This document shows positions 1-9,720 of a DNA stretch of 64,000 nucleotides, in pieces; position 1 is the stretch's first letter; every line of letters starts with the position of its first letter. Made by a program: the position numbers and the translations under genes. The stretch is from Myrica gale (lineage: Eukaryota > Streptophyta > Magnoliopsida > Fagales > Myricaceae), in assembly GCA_963930655.1 (NCBI GenBank), contig OZ005616.1:12614001-12678000 (forward strand), written 5' to 3'. The notes under the pieces were generated by a model that did no database searches, was not told the origin of the DNA, and saw only the letters and a program-made list of their open reading frames with translations.

Positions 1-618
1 CCAAATCAAGAAATAAGTATTTTCAAGATCAAATGCATGATTCTTTTTATGATCAAGTACATTGCCTCATACATATGCAAGCATTTCATATGGCATTCAT
101 GTACATTGATATCTATGAGCATGCAAGACATGCATTATTTATTACACATGAACTCTTACTGAGTCTTTCGACTTACAGTTTTTTTTTAAATTGTATCATT
201 CCAAAGAATATTTCAGGTGAGGAAACTTAATAAGAGGACCTTGAACCCTAGGAGAAGGGTTGTCAAGAATGTTTTCTCCCTTTTGTTATTTCAGTATAGG
301 TTTAGTTATAATTTTGGAAAGAGCCGTCATGAGCCTCCGATGTGTGGTGGTCATGGGCTATTCGGCCTTGTAGGCTGAGAGCTGTTAAACAGCTTATTGT
401 TTTGAGACCCTGATGTAATTATAGTTATTACTTCACGTTATCGTTAGAGAAGTAGGTTCTAATGTTCCGTATGTACGTTAATCGATTTAGAGTAAAAAAA
501 ATAAAAAATTTCCGCTGCAAGAGTTAAGTACGTCTAGGGCATGACATTGTGGGATATCTAGGACCGTGATTTCTCGCGGCTGTCATTTGCCTCGTCGAAT
601 TAACGTCTAGGGCGTGAC
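1..618 (+). repeat. 3' portion of a gypsy LTR, plus orientation
   Basis: This is the terminal part of a long chromovirus LTR, whose start lies before the window. It shows the same landmarks as the complete LTRs: the TGAGTC/GACTTA hairpin near 160-175, GTATCATTCC near 193, the CCTAGGAGAAGGGTTG block near 247, the GAGCC...GTGGTGGTCATGGG block near 330-360, and a decayed end resembling GCGTGACA at 612-618. The end is more diverged than in the other LTRs. It abuts copia gag in the opposite orientation, so it is probably an old insertion into that copia element. The other boundary is outside the window, so a target duplication cannot be checked. Confidence 0.7.
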
Positions 619-943
619 ATTGTGGGATATCACCATTAATATAACCCAACTTGTCTTTGCTTGAGATAAACATCTCGACAACTTGGGACCATAGGGCATA
701 GTTGGAGCTGTCCAACTTAATGCCGATTGGAGCTGAGGCAGGTTCAGTGGTCAAAGTTTGTGCCTGGACCATGTTTAAGGCTTCAGTCAGTTTTGTGGTA
801 TGTTCGGTGAAGATGGATTCGGTCTGAGATTCACCAATCCTTTTTTTTGCATCTGAGTACGACATGGTTGGTGAGGAGGGAAGGAAAAATTTAGGGTTTG
901 AGGTGGATACAGGACCAAGAAAGGGAACTTGCCTCTAATACCA
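619..943 (-). pseudogene. Ty1/copia gag N-terminus and leader, fragment
   Basis: On the minus strand, 865-619 encodes the start of a plant copia Gag. After a polar N-terminus comes the family's typical block PIGIKLDSSNYALWSQ followed by a GYINGDIP-like segment. Gag coats the element RNA in cytoplasmic particles. The frame ends at the junction with the LTR at 618, so everything after about 80 residues is missing. Upstream, near 930-942, minus-strand TGGTATTAGAGGC is a Met-tRNA primer binding site just inside the copia LTR. The homology is by recognition; no protease, integrase or RT is present. Confidence 0.7.
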
Positions 944-1078
944 TGTCAAAATATGATTTCAATATATTACAACTTCCATCGTTACATCTGGTTTGTAAAC
1001 TTATAAAGAAGAAATGTCTACAGCTATAACGAAAATAATATCTTTCCCCAATCTCCTATAATCACCAATCTCCTATAA
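944..1078 (-). repeat. Copia 5' LTR remnant
   Basis: Directly outside the copia primer binding site the plus strand reads TGTCAAAATATG, the complement of an LTR end in CA. About 135 bp of AT-rich LTR follow before the sequence changes sharply near 1079 into gypsy LTR sequence of element C. The rest of this LTR is not in the window. Confidence 0.5.
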
Positions 1079-1230
1079 CCCATGACCACCACATCACGGA
1101 GGCTCATGCCGGCTCTTACAAAAATTATCTAAACCTTTACTAATAAAAACAAAAAGAAAAAGACATTTTCGCCAACCCTTCTCCTAGGGTTCAAGGTCCT
1201 CCTCTTAAGTTTCCTCCCCTTAAACATTAT

Positions 1231-2078
1231 CTGGAATGATACAATTTGAAAGTGTGAGTCGAAAGACTCAGTAAGGAATTATAGTTAAAACATGAATTTG
1301 AAGTCATGGTTTGGAAAACATGAAATTGTACTTGAACTCATAATCATGAACTTGTAATCGTAAGCATGCACTTGAACTTGAAGACGTAAACATGTAAACA
1401 TAATGTAATTCATGCATGATCATGAATTTTGATGCACGTGTATGCCTCATGATTGCATTTACACATGCACTTGCTCTTAAAAACAAACTTGTACTTGTAA
1501 AACTCTTGCTTTTGGAAAAATCATTCCACTCCTTATCTGATGGGCTACTTGCCCTCTATTTACCCCTGACATCAGGGTTGTGCGTTCCCGTTGGAACTGT
1601 CCCCTATTTCCCTTAGGGACCTTACATATGCTCGAGCTAGCACACCTTCTCGCATTCGTCCTTCAGTGGCTAGACACGATCCTTGGAGGTTCACACCTTC
1701 TTGCAAGCATCCTTCAGTGTGATTGCACATACCTCGTGGACTACCCATCCTTCTTGCAAGCATCCTTCGGTATGGGTGCCCTAGGTGACATCCATCCTTC
1801 ACGTAAACGTCCTTCGGTATGGATGCGCCTTCTTGACTTGGTACGGTACCGACCGACTTGGGTTCATTAACTAACTTGTCATAAAGTAGCATAAAAATGG
1901 TACTTTCATTTGCATAAAATTTCTCCTTCTTTCTCATGAGAAAAATGAATGCAAATGATCATGATGTATTCATGTCGTGCTTATTCATAAACACTTTTCA
2001 TGCTGTGTATCATTCCAGTTTTTGAAAAGCGTAAGTTTCTACTTACGATTGCTACTTACAAACGTAAGCTCCTCTTAC
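1231..2078 (-). other. Candidate LTR leader intron, element C
   Basis: In element sense this begins AAG|GTAAGAGG at 2078 and ends TTCCAG at 1231. The arms CTGGAATGATAC (near 2006-2017) and GTATCATTCCAG (1231-1242) are perfect complements. A TTACTGA branch-point-like motif in a hairpin lies about 40 nt before the acceptor. Several further GTAAG motifs lie just after the donor. Splicing is inferred only. Confidence 0.45.
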
Positions 2079-2334
2079 CTTCGTTCCCTTGAGCGCCTGA
2101 ATTGTACTTGCCTACAATTGGGTCATACTAGTGTTATTCAAAGGTTCACTAGGCGTATAAAGTAGTCATTCAATAACTCATACTTTGTCATACAAAGACA
2201 TCCATATTCTTGACCTCTAGTTGGTCATCTTACAACACAAGATATTTCCTTAATTGAAAAACCTAGTAGGGTTCCCTAATAGTTCAAAAGGAAACTACAA
2301 ATTTCAGGAAAATTTCGTGAAATTCAAAGGAACC

Positions 2335-2595
2335 CGCTCGAGCGCTCGTCGAGCGTTATGCCTCTGTATAAAATATTAAGGGACGCTCGAGCGCTGGTCG
2401 AGCGTCAGTCGGGCGTAACTCTCTGTGAAATTGTTGAGTGACACTCGAGCGCTGGTCGAGCGTCGGTCGAACGTGAAGTTTCTGCATGAATAATTATTCG
2501 ACGGACGCTCGAGCGCACTGTCGAGCGTCGGTCGAGCGTGAACTTACTGCACAAAAATTCTTGAAGGACGCTCGAGCGCCTGTCGAGCGTCAGTC
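2335..2595. repeat. Five-unit CGCTCGAGCG palindrome array
   Basis: Five units spaced about 58 bp apart each carry the 10-bp palindrome CGCTCGAGCG or a close variant, followed a few bases later by TCGAGCGTC. The outer parts of a unit, GACGCTCGA and TCGAGCGTC, form a 9-bp inverted repeat around about 7 nt. The array is in the U3-side half of element C's LTR. It has the same layout as, but a different sequence from, the GTGTCGACAC array in elements A, B and E. Confidence 0.85.
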
Positions 2596-3547
2596 CTTAT
2601 TTCAGACACAAAACACACATTATACATCGAACACACACAAAATTTGTCTTAACATGCTCTCCTCTTATAACCTCATATTCCAGACTTCTATTTACACCTA
2701 CAAATCAAAACTTCTAACAATACCATGATTCAAACCCTTCAAACAAATGCTATTGCATCTATTCCACTTCCTTTTGGTCTTTTATCAAACACCTAGTGTG
2801 CATCTATGAGAGAAAATCTAACAACATACAACCAACCAACAAAAGAGCACAAGAAGGAAATGGGAGAGATGAGGTAGTGATAATTTTTGGCCAGCAGAGG
2901 TTCTCTTAGAAAAGGGTCGAATCCTTACCTAGCTTTTCTCCTCTTTCTCCTTCGTCTCTCTTCCTCCTCTTCTCTTCTTCTTCTTCTTTCTCTTCTCTTG
3001 GTCGGGTGAGCTAGGGCAAGCTTATGTGGTTTTGGGGAGGGGGCTGGCTTATACAGGAAGGGTTTGGGGGGGAAAGGGAAAAGGCAAAACTGTCCTTTCC
3101 CCCTACTTTCCCTTCTTAACCCTCAATTCTCCCCCTTCTTTCCTTTTCTGCCCCTAAAGAACATCTATTTTCTTTTCCTGCCACTCCACACATCTAACCT
3201 TAATATATCTCCTCATTTCTTGTTCCAAGGATCCACATATTGCCACATATTTTTCAAAAATTAAAGCCCTAATTAAATTCCTCCAATTATTGTAACTTAG
3301 GGACATATTCAATTAATAAAACAATCCAAGCTAATAAATCTCAATTGCTCAATTAACTAAGACAATTAATATAACAATTAAAATTCTAGCTTAAAACTCA
3401 TAAAACGCTAGGGAGAAATTCCATCTAGACATAACTTTAGATAAATAAAACCATACGTACATTTCCATAATGCATTCTTAATTAAAGTAATACATACTTA
3501 AGAGGTCATAAGCAATAAATTGACAGACTTAAAATCGGGGTCTCACA

Positions 3548-3560
3548 TCCTCCCCTCCTT
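3548..3560 (-). other. Polypurine tract of element C
   Basis: In minus sense AAGGAGGGGAGGA directly precedes the LTR start at 3547. The same 13 bases precede the 3' LTRs of A and B. It is the expected plus-strand DNA primer. Confidence 0.85.
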
Positions 3561-3592
3561 ACAGAAATTCCATCCTCGGAATTCTATCTCTC

Positions 3593-4354
3593 TTACCAGA
3601 AATTTTGTCTTGGTGGTGGAGGTCTAGGTCCATATGCGTGCGGGCGAATACTCGAACTAGCCCCACTTCTAACATCATCATAATTAACATGATCAGGGGA
3701 GTTACTACCCGCCCAAGAGTGGGACATGGTTTTGTAACTCTGACTTCCATTACTGAGGTCTTGGACTACATTACCCGAATGTTCATGGTGTCTAGGAACA
3801 AAGTTCACTTCCTGAGATGGGTCCTCAAAAGAATCATCTAGAATACTTCTTCCTCTACCCAACTCTCTTTCAATGTATTCCCAAGAATCTTTTTCCCATG
3901 TCGAATCTTTTTCTTTGCACTCATTTCCTATTATCCTAGGTGAAGGGTCCTCCTCCATTGGATTCTCTTCTGAGTCCTCCTCCGGATCCTCTTCCGGGTC
4001 CTCCTCCGGATCCTCTTCCGGATCTTCTTCCGGATCCTCTTCCGGATCTGAAGAGTCAGACCACCACATTCTGTGTCCAGGAAAAGTGGGGTAACTCCGC
4101 CTAACAGGAATGGGCCGAATATTCCTTTGAGAGGGCGGGGGCTCTTGAGTCCCCTCCCTAATCTCTGGAAACTGCGGTTGCTGAGGCGGTATAACGCTAA
4201 GAGGTCTAGGGTTCACACGGAACAGACTGCGGTATTCCCGTGCGGTCATCCTTCTACGCGGGGGAGAGTGTAGGGAAGAGACTGACGGAGAGCGCGGGGG
4301 TCGGCGACTCGATGACATCTGATACATGGTGAAATAGTAAGTCTCAATTCCCAC
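3593..4354 (-). CDS. Extra ORF between pol and 3' LTR of element C, unknown function
   Basis: This is a 253-codon minus-strand ORF in the same direction as the element, 165 bp after the pol stop and 32 bp before the polypurine tract. I do not recognise the protein. It has an Arg/Ser/Pro-rich first quarter, then six consecutive PEED repeats plus degenerate copies at roughly residues 100-130, written in 12-bp DNA repeats at about 3970-4050. A mixed polar half follows, ending in a proline/arginine-rich tail. I see no signal peptide or membrane segment, so it does not look like an envelope protein. Elements A and B keep sequence matching both flanks and the coding tail (near 28490 and 55960) but lack the body of the ORF. 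Whether it is translated is unknown; the first or a nearby methionine (residue 10 or 13) could be the start. Confidence 0.5.
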   Translation of the reverse strand: MGIETYYFTMYQMSSSRRPPRSPSVSSLHSPPRRRMTAREYRSLFRVNPRPLSVIPPQQPQFPEIREGTQEPPPSQRNIRPIPVRRSYPTFPGHRMWWSDSSDPEEDPEEDPEEDPEEDPEEDPEEDSEENPMEEDPSPRIIGNECKEKDSTWEKDSWEYIERELGRGRSILDDSFEDPSQEVNFVPRHHEHSGNVVQDLSNGSQSYKTMSHSWAGSNSPDHVNYDDVRSGASSSIRPHAYGPRPPPPRQNFW

Positions 4355-4519
4355 ATTAAATCATGAACACATATATGCGTATATCTATACTACAACATAG
4401 CACTATAGCTCATATGTGTAGTTAGACAACATAAAGGTACAATAAATGAAAAGAATCAAAAGATCAGGCAAGATATCAAAATTCTATCACAAACGAGAAT
4501 CGATAGAACATTATCCTTC

Positions 4520-5060
4520 TTAACTTTGTCCTTCCCGCAAGTGTGGGTATTTCGAGTACATTTCACTTTCTAACTCCCATGAGGCCTCTTCTACTCCGTG
4601 GTTTCTCCATAAAATCTTAACAAGAGGTATGGTTTTGGTCCTTAGTTGTTGTGCCTTCCTATCCAAAACCCTTATAGGTTCTTCCACATATGTAAGGTTT
4701 TCTCTAACCTGCAAGGGCTCATAATCTAATACATGGGTAGGGTCAGATACATACTTCCTTAAGAGTGATACATGAAACACGTTGTGGACTCCCTCTAAAC
4801 AAGGCGGTAGGGCTAACCTGTACGCCACGGGCCCAATTCTGTCTAAGATCTCAAAGGGTCCTATGAATCTGGGTTTGAGCTTTCCTTTCTTCCCAAATCT
4901 CGCTATCCCCTTCTTCGGAGAAATCTTCAAAAATACTTTGCTCCCAGCCTCAAATTCAAGTTCTCTTCTTCGGTTATCCGCATAGCTTTTCTGCCGGCTT
5001 TGGGCTGTCACAAGCCTATCCTTGATTACTTGAATCTTCTCCCGTGTTTTTGAAACTATT
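4520..5060 (-). pseudogene. pol: Element C pol C-terminus (integrase tail and chromodomain)
   Basis: On the minus strand about 175 residues match the end of the A/B polyprotein: the integrase C-terminal region with a [16 protein letters not shown] (GPY/F) module, then a chromodomain-like end with [15 protein letters not shown] and a SWELE block. The chromodomain family targets integration to chromatin marks. Everything between late gag and this point (protease, RT, RNase H, integrase core) is missing. The junction near 5059-5068 joins a gag end to this segment and, compared with element A, removes about 2.87 kb. The pol segment is open but has no natural start. Confidence 0.85.
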
Positions 5061-5733
5061 TCTGGTTTGGTCCTCCGCATTCCTCGGGGTTAGAGCATAT
5101 AGTCTTGCTTGAGTTGGACCGCCTTGCCTCCTCGTATTTTCTTGCGGTGCGGGTCGGGGTGCTTGGCTTGGATTACCTTTTTCCCTACAATCTCGGGCAA
5201 TGTGACCTGGCTTCCCGCACTGGAAGCATACTCCCTGCCTACACTCTCCGGGGTGCTTCTTGCCACACTTGTTGCATATTGGGAATTGATTCCCTCCAGA
5301 ATTCTGGATTCCATCAGGCCTCTGGTTCTGGGCTCCACCAGGTCTCTGATTCTGGGCCTGGGATGAACCCTGCTTGTTCCTCTTCCAGGGTGCCTGCGAT
5401 GTTTCCAGCTTAGGAGGAACCTTCCTCTTTTGCTGGTCGGAGTATGTTGTTGTCCTCTGCAGCCCTCTTTCCACTTTCACCGCCCGTTCTATGACTTCTG
5501 CCAAAGTCTTCAAGTTATGGGCCATGACCCTATCATAGATTCGGGGATAGAGTCCCTCTTCAAACTTCCTGGCTTTCCTCTCCTCATCTGGTACTAAATA
5601 TGGAGCAAACCTTACCAACTCCATGAATCAACCAGAATATTGATCCACTGTCATCACTCCCTGAGTCAAATTGGCAAACTCTCTTGCTTTTGCCTCTCGA
5701 GTTGTTCTAGGAAAGTAACGATCCAGAAACTCT
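5061..5733 (-). pseudogene. gag: Element C gag fragment with zinc knuckle
   Basis: On the minus strand this covers the middle and end of a chromovirus Gag, including [20 protein letters not shown], a [12 protein letters not shown] pseudo-knuckle and a true CX2CX4HX4C knuckle ([14 protein letters not shown]). It keeps an open frame from 5624 to the deletion junction. Just upstream a CGA arginine codon has become TGA. At about 5733 the gag sequence stops and LTR sequence begins, so the Gag start, leader, primer site and most of the 5' LTR are gone. Confidence 0.85.
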
Positions 5734-6179
5734 CTTACTTTCCCTTCTTAACCCTCAATTCTCCCCCTTCTTTCCTTTTCTGCCCCTAAAGAACATCTAT
5801 TTTCTTTTCCTGCCACTCCACACATCTAACCTTAATATATCTCCTCATTTCTTGTTCCAAGGATCCACATATTGCCACATATTCTTCAAAAATTAAAGCC
5901 CTAATTAAATTCCTCCAATTATTGTAACTTAGGGACATATTCAATTAATAAAACAATCCAAGCTAATAAATCTCAATTGCTCAATTAACTAAGACAATTA
6001 ATATAATAATTAAACTTCTTGCTTAAAACTCATAAAACGCTAGGGAGAAATTCCATCTAGACATAACTTTAGATAAATAAAACCATACGTACATTTCCAT
6101 AATGCATTCTTAATTCAAGTAATACATACTTAAAAGGTCATAAGCAATAAATTGACCGACTTAAAATCGGGGTCTCACA
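5734..6179 (-). repeat. Element C, 5' LTR stub
   Basis: This is a 446-bp copy of the U3 start of the C LTR, nearly the same as 3103-3547, with the terminus TGTGAGACCCCG (minus sense) at 6179. Its inner edge is fused directly to gag at 5733. The base after it (6180) starts unrelated AT-rich sequence, taken as the insertion site. The outer end on the far side is lost, so no target duplication can be shown. Confidence 0.85.
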
Positions 6180-6788
6180 GATGAAGGGATGGAAAAATAG
6201 GTGTTGGGGAAAGGACCACTCTACCCCTCACTTTGTTAGTATCGCCCACTTTGATTGGTTCAAAAGTGCGGCAGATTTATTTGTTTATTTATTTATTTTC
6301 AACTTTTTACCCCTTAATGTTTCCATATTTGTATTTTTGTCACCAAGTTTCTTCCCTTTAGATAAAAACTCAAGCACATATAAAGATAAAACCTAAAATT
6401 TAAATCTAGAAGAATAAGCTCTGCATATTTTCCTATTTCAGCCTACAATTAATTTAATAGTCATATATTTCTTCCATGTACATATCAAATTCCTGGTTCT
6501 ACTCTTAGACAAAGAAAATTGAGAGCATGATCGACACACATTAATTACATGCTTGGCTAAATTCTAATTAATCTTTTGTGGAAAGAAAAATTAGCACCAT
6601 TAAAATTCTAATATTTACATATTAATAAAAATGGAACATAAATTTTTAAATTTAATCATACATTTCCTTTTCAATAATTTAAAATAGTACAACAGTTAGA
6701 GTGCAAAAGTAAAATTTTAAAATCTAAACTGACATGAAAGGAAACTTAAAGTGATAAGCTCCACCAGGTTCTAAGTCAGGGTGTCACA
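6180..6788. other. AT-rich noncoding stretch, LTR-like edge
   Basis: I see no coding sequence. It is AT-rich with poly-T and TTTA runs. Its right edge reads GGGTGTCACA at 6779-6788, which in minus sense is TGTGACACCC, a typical start of a Del/Tekay-type LTR. It may therefore be the U3 part of another old minus-strand LTR into which C inserted. Confidence 0.35.
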
Positions 6789-6830
6789 GCTAGCCTGACA
6801 CGTGTCGTGATGTGGGGAACCAAGCTTGCT

Positions 6831-6839
6831 TATAAATAG
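6831..6839 (+). promoter_or_regulatory. TATA box of LTR M
   Basis: TATAAATAG lies about 145 bp before the candidate splice donor and is the clearest core promoter motif in the window. Confidence 0.55.
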
Positions 6840-6976
6840 GGGGTCCGGCCATTTAAACTTACACCATTTCATCCTACATTTGTGAGTTAAGCTTGAGATT
6901 AAGAGGGAAGTGAAGTAGAAGCAAGAAGGTGGAAATTGCTTAGTGAAGATTAGTGAAGATCCTGCTCAAACTAGAG

Positions 6977-8033
6977 GTAAAGTTTAGTTGGTTATCTTTG
7001 ATTTCGATTCAAAAGTTTTCAAGAGTATTTTGTAAATCCATTTTGTTTTTCAAAACTATTATATCATCTATTAATGTTGTTTGCATTCTTTGTATTCTTC
7101 CTATATGTTCTTCATATTCCTATTGTTCTTCGTGTTCTTGACGAAGAACAAGCAGGTCTTTTCAAAATAGTATGATTTTTAAACTTCGATTCGTTTTCAA
7201 GATGATTTTCATACTTTGATCCATTTCTTTTCAAAAAAAATTCCAAATCATGTTTTCCAAAGCTTGATTTTATTCTTTTCAAAATCTTCTTCGTATTTTC
7301 AAAACTCTTTGTCTTTGATTATGTCAAAATGAGTTTTTTCTAAGTGGTGGTTAAGCCGATTTTTAACCGATAAATCAAGGTGTTATTTTTTCCTTCAGAA
7401 CACTTTCTTTTGAATAATGTTTTATCATTTTTCTATGCTTTCCAAAGGAAGGGTTAAGGTGTTACATATCATTCATGATATGTATGGGCGTTGACATGAG
7501 ACATGCATAATTAATCTTGAACTTTTAGAAAAGGATGTGGTTGTGATGTTCAAGTGTGGTTAAGGTGTGGCATATCAAGAATGATATGTGTGGGCGTTGA
7601 CATGAGAGATGAATTTTTAACGTATACTTTAAAGAAGTGATAGTACTATGCACTAGAGGATGTGTTCCACTTGCTGTGGCATCCTGGCCTCTCCGTCGTA
7701 CGCGGAAAGATCCTTTGTTAGGGTAACTCACTCTGGGAGTTTGAGACCGTATTGTGCTCTGGGAGTACTGCTGCAAAGATACAGAGGCCACTTGTAACCC
7801 GTCACTCTGGACCAGCGATTCACTCTAGGAGTGAGAGTAGTTGTGATTGAAAAATGGAAAATATCATTTTTAAGAATTGAGTCTTTTCATTTACTTTCTT
7901 CTTTTGTTTTGAGATTTTATTGTTGAACGGGTTTCTTCAATATTTTATTCTTGTATCTGCTATTTTGTTTGTCTAACCACTAGCTTTACTGAGTCATTTG
8001 TACTCACCGTTGTTTGTTAAATTCTTTTAGCAG
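6977..8033 (+). other. Candidate leader intron of LTR M
   Basis: It begins GAG|GTAAAG and ends TTTTAGCAG|ATG after a branch-point-like TTTACTGA about 40-45 nt upstream. The interior has two 55-bp near-repeats 108 bp apart (7443 and 7551), each containing a hairpin with ATATCA/TGATAT arms, and a third hairpin AGGATG...CATCCT near 7657. Splicing is inferred. Confidence 0.4.
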
Positions 8034-8278
8034 ATGTTCAGAACGTACCTGTGCAAATTTACTTAGACTTTGACTCATGAGGTCTTGATACTAAGCTGGT
8101 AGTTGGGTATGGGTCGCTGAGAACCTAGACATCATTGTTGAGAGCGCCGATAGATGGATTAGTCCAGGACCTCCTGATTATTCGAAGACGAAGAATAGAA
8201 GAGAATAAGATCAAAATCTTTGTGGATTGTACTTATTGTTCTGTCATGTTTTGTAGACATACTTATTGTTCAGTCAGA

Positions 8279-8294
8279 TCCTCCCCCTCTTAAG
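8279..8294 (-). other. Polypurine tract of element K
   Basis: In minus sense CTTAAGAGGGGGAGGA directly follows the small ORF at 8296-8637. A 3' LTR should lie beyond it at lower coordinates, but the adjacent LTR has plus orientation. Confidence 0.55.
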
Positions 8295-8295
8295 A

Positions 8296-8637
8296 TCAAT
8301 TGCATCCTCGAAATTGTGCAAGCTTCAAAAGTAAGATAATTTCAGAGTTCTTAAAAACAAAAGTAGATAGAATATTATTTAGCTGACTCTTTCTTGTGCT
8401 ATCCTTCGTTCTTAACCTCTGAGCTGTTTTCACCTCCTCTTGCTCATCCACCTCAGACAATTCTTCAGGGTCAGTCTCTTTTTCATCAATCCACCCCAGC
8501 TTTGGCTTCTTAACTACTCCCGAGAATGAGTGGCATCCCACGGGCATACTATGAATAGTTGAAGTCTTCCTAGGTTTGGGTTCCAGGTACTCCCTCTTCC
8601 TCAAAGTGGTTTCCTTCTTGGGATCCTGGTTCTCCAT
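8296..8637 (-). CDS. Small ORF between pol and polypurine tract of element K
   Basis: This is a 113-codon ORF in the direction of element K, 77 bp after its pol stop and ending at its polypurine tract. The first 70 residues are highly charged: basic near the start, then an acidic ETDPEELSEVDEQEE segment. The last 25 are hydrophobic and may be readthrough into noncoding sequence. I do not recognise it. It occupies the same place as the 253-codon ORF of element C and also has an acidic stretch, but I see no clear homology. Confidence 0.35.
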   Translation of the reverse strand: MENQDPKKETTLRKREYLEPKPRKTSTIHSMPVGCHSFSGVVKKPKLGWIDEKETDPEELSEVDEQEEVKTAQRLRTKDSTRKSQLNNILSTFVFKNSEIILLLKLAQFRGCN

Positions 8638-8714
8638 CTATTTTAACAAATATTATATAAGGATTCCGAAGGTTGTACGAGGATTAATCCTATCTAATAG
8701 CAGAAATGAGCGAT

Positions 8715-9720
8715 TCATCTTAAATCAAAATCATTATCTAAATCAACAATTAAGTGGGGATACTTCTCTCGCAACTCAGATTCTAATTCCCAAAGTGCTT
8801 CTTCCACCTTTTGGCTCCTGCATAGCAGCTTCGCCAATGGTATCTTCTTTGTACGCAATTCTAGTTCCTTTTGGTCTAATATCTGCACCGGTTGCTCCAC
8901 ATATGATAAATTCTCCTCCAGGTGTAGTGGCGAATATTCCAGAATGTGAGAGCGGTCCATCACGTACTCCCTTAACATCGATACATGAAAAACATCATGC
9001 ATCCCTTCCCACTCCAGTGGTTGTGCTAGCAGGTACACCACTAGCCCCACATTACTTAAAAGCTCATAGGGGCCCACAAATCGATGTCTAAGCTTCCCTT
9101 TGCATCCCGTAATAGGTGTTACCTTGAGAAATACTTTATTGCCTACTTGAAATTTCAACTCTCGCCGCCTAACATCCACATAGCTATTTCTGTCTACTCT
9201 GGGCGGCCTTAAGGTGTTCCTTGATGGTCTCAATCTTCTCACATGTTTTCTGCACAATTTCTGAGGCCAACATCTGTCGTTCACCAATTTCGTTCCAGTT
9301 GAGCGGGGATCTACATTTGCGCCCATATAAAGCCTCATAAGGAGCGATGCCGATACTGGACTGATAATTATTGTTGTAGGCGAACTCCACTAGTGGCAAG
9401 TAGTAGCTCCACTGCCCTTTAAAATCTAGTATGCAGGCTCTCATCATTTCCTCAAGTATCTGTATCGTGCTTTCATATTTTCTGTCAGTTTATGGGTGGA
9501 AAGCAGTACTAAACTTCAGTTGGGTACCCAATGCTTTTTGAAAGCCTTCCCAAACTCGAGAAGTAAAGCAAGTATCTCGATCCGAGACTATGGAGGTAGG
9601 GATCCCATGCAATCAAACTATCTCTTGAATGTATAACACCGCCAACTTTTCCGATGGATAACTTACTTTAATCAGGATAAAATGTACTAACTTTGTTAAT
9701 CAATCAATGATTAGTAGAAC
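8715..9720 (-). pseudogene. pol: Element K integrase and chromodomain, decayed
   Basis: The minus strand encodes a chromovirus integrase and tail in broken frames. Between 9720 and 9448 I can read [13 protein letters not shown] (second catalytic Asp region) and STAFHP followed by a stop where Q is expected. 9447-9184 carries [28 protein letters not shown]. 9338-8715 carries the GPY/F module (FVGPYELLSNVGLVVYLL) and a chromodomain-like end with LRTKKIPLAKLL and an LWELESEL block. There are several stops and a frameshift near 9190. Protease, RT and RNase H are absent; the sequence changes near 9720. Confidence 0.85.

Larger units (their letters stand above)
1079..3547 (-). repeat. Element C, 3' LTR (minus orientation, outer end missing)
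   Basis: The LTR of element C starts (minus sense) TGTGAGACCCCG at 3547, next to its polypurine tract, and runs down to 1079. There the last roughly 250 bp, judged against the LTRs of element A, are missing and copia LTR sequence follows. It holds the shared LTR landmarks: the TGAGTC/GACTCA hairpin near 1256-1275, the candidate intron at 1231-2078, tandem stem-loops at about 1630-1840 and the palindrome array at 2335-2595. It differs from its partner fragment at 5734-6179 at about 7 of 446 positions by eye, so C is much older than A or B. Confidence 0.85.
6789..8276 (+). repeat. Diverged plus-orientation LTR (M) with TATA box
   Basis: No gag or pol is present. A clean TATA box (TATAAATAG) is at 6831-6839, then a donor-like GAG|GTAAAG at 6976, and the branch-point hairpin TTTACTGAGTC...TACTCACC near 7985-8007, followed by TTTTAGCAG|ATG at 8033. 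That order matches the leader intron of the other LTRs, although the sequence is otherwise different. In between are tandem hairpins (7455-7611) and a strong hairpin near 7657-7686. It ends against the polypurine tract of a minus-strand element, so the junction is probably rearranged. A repeat of ACTTATTGTTC followed by GTCA occurs at about 8230 and 8261. Confidence 0.5.

Noticed and set aside
3593..4354. Envelope-like protein in element C
   Set aside because: No signal peptide, transmembrane segment or cysteine pattern; highly charged and repeat-rich instead.
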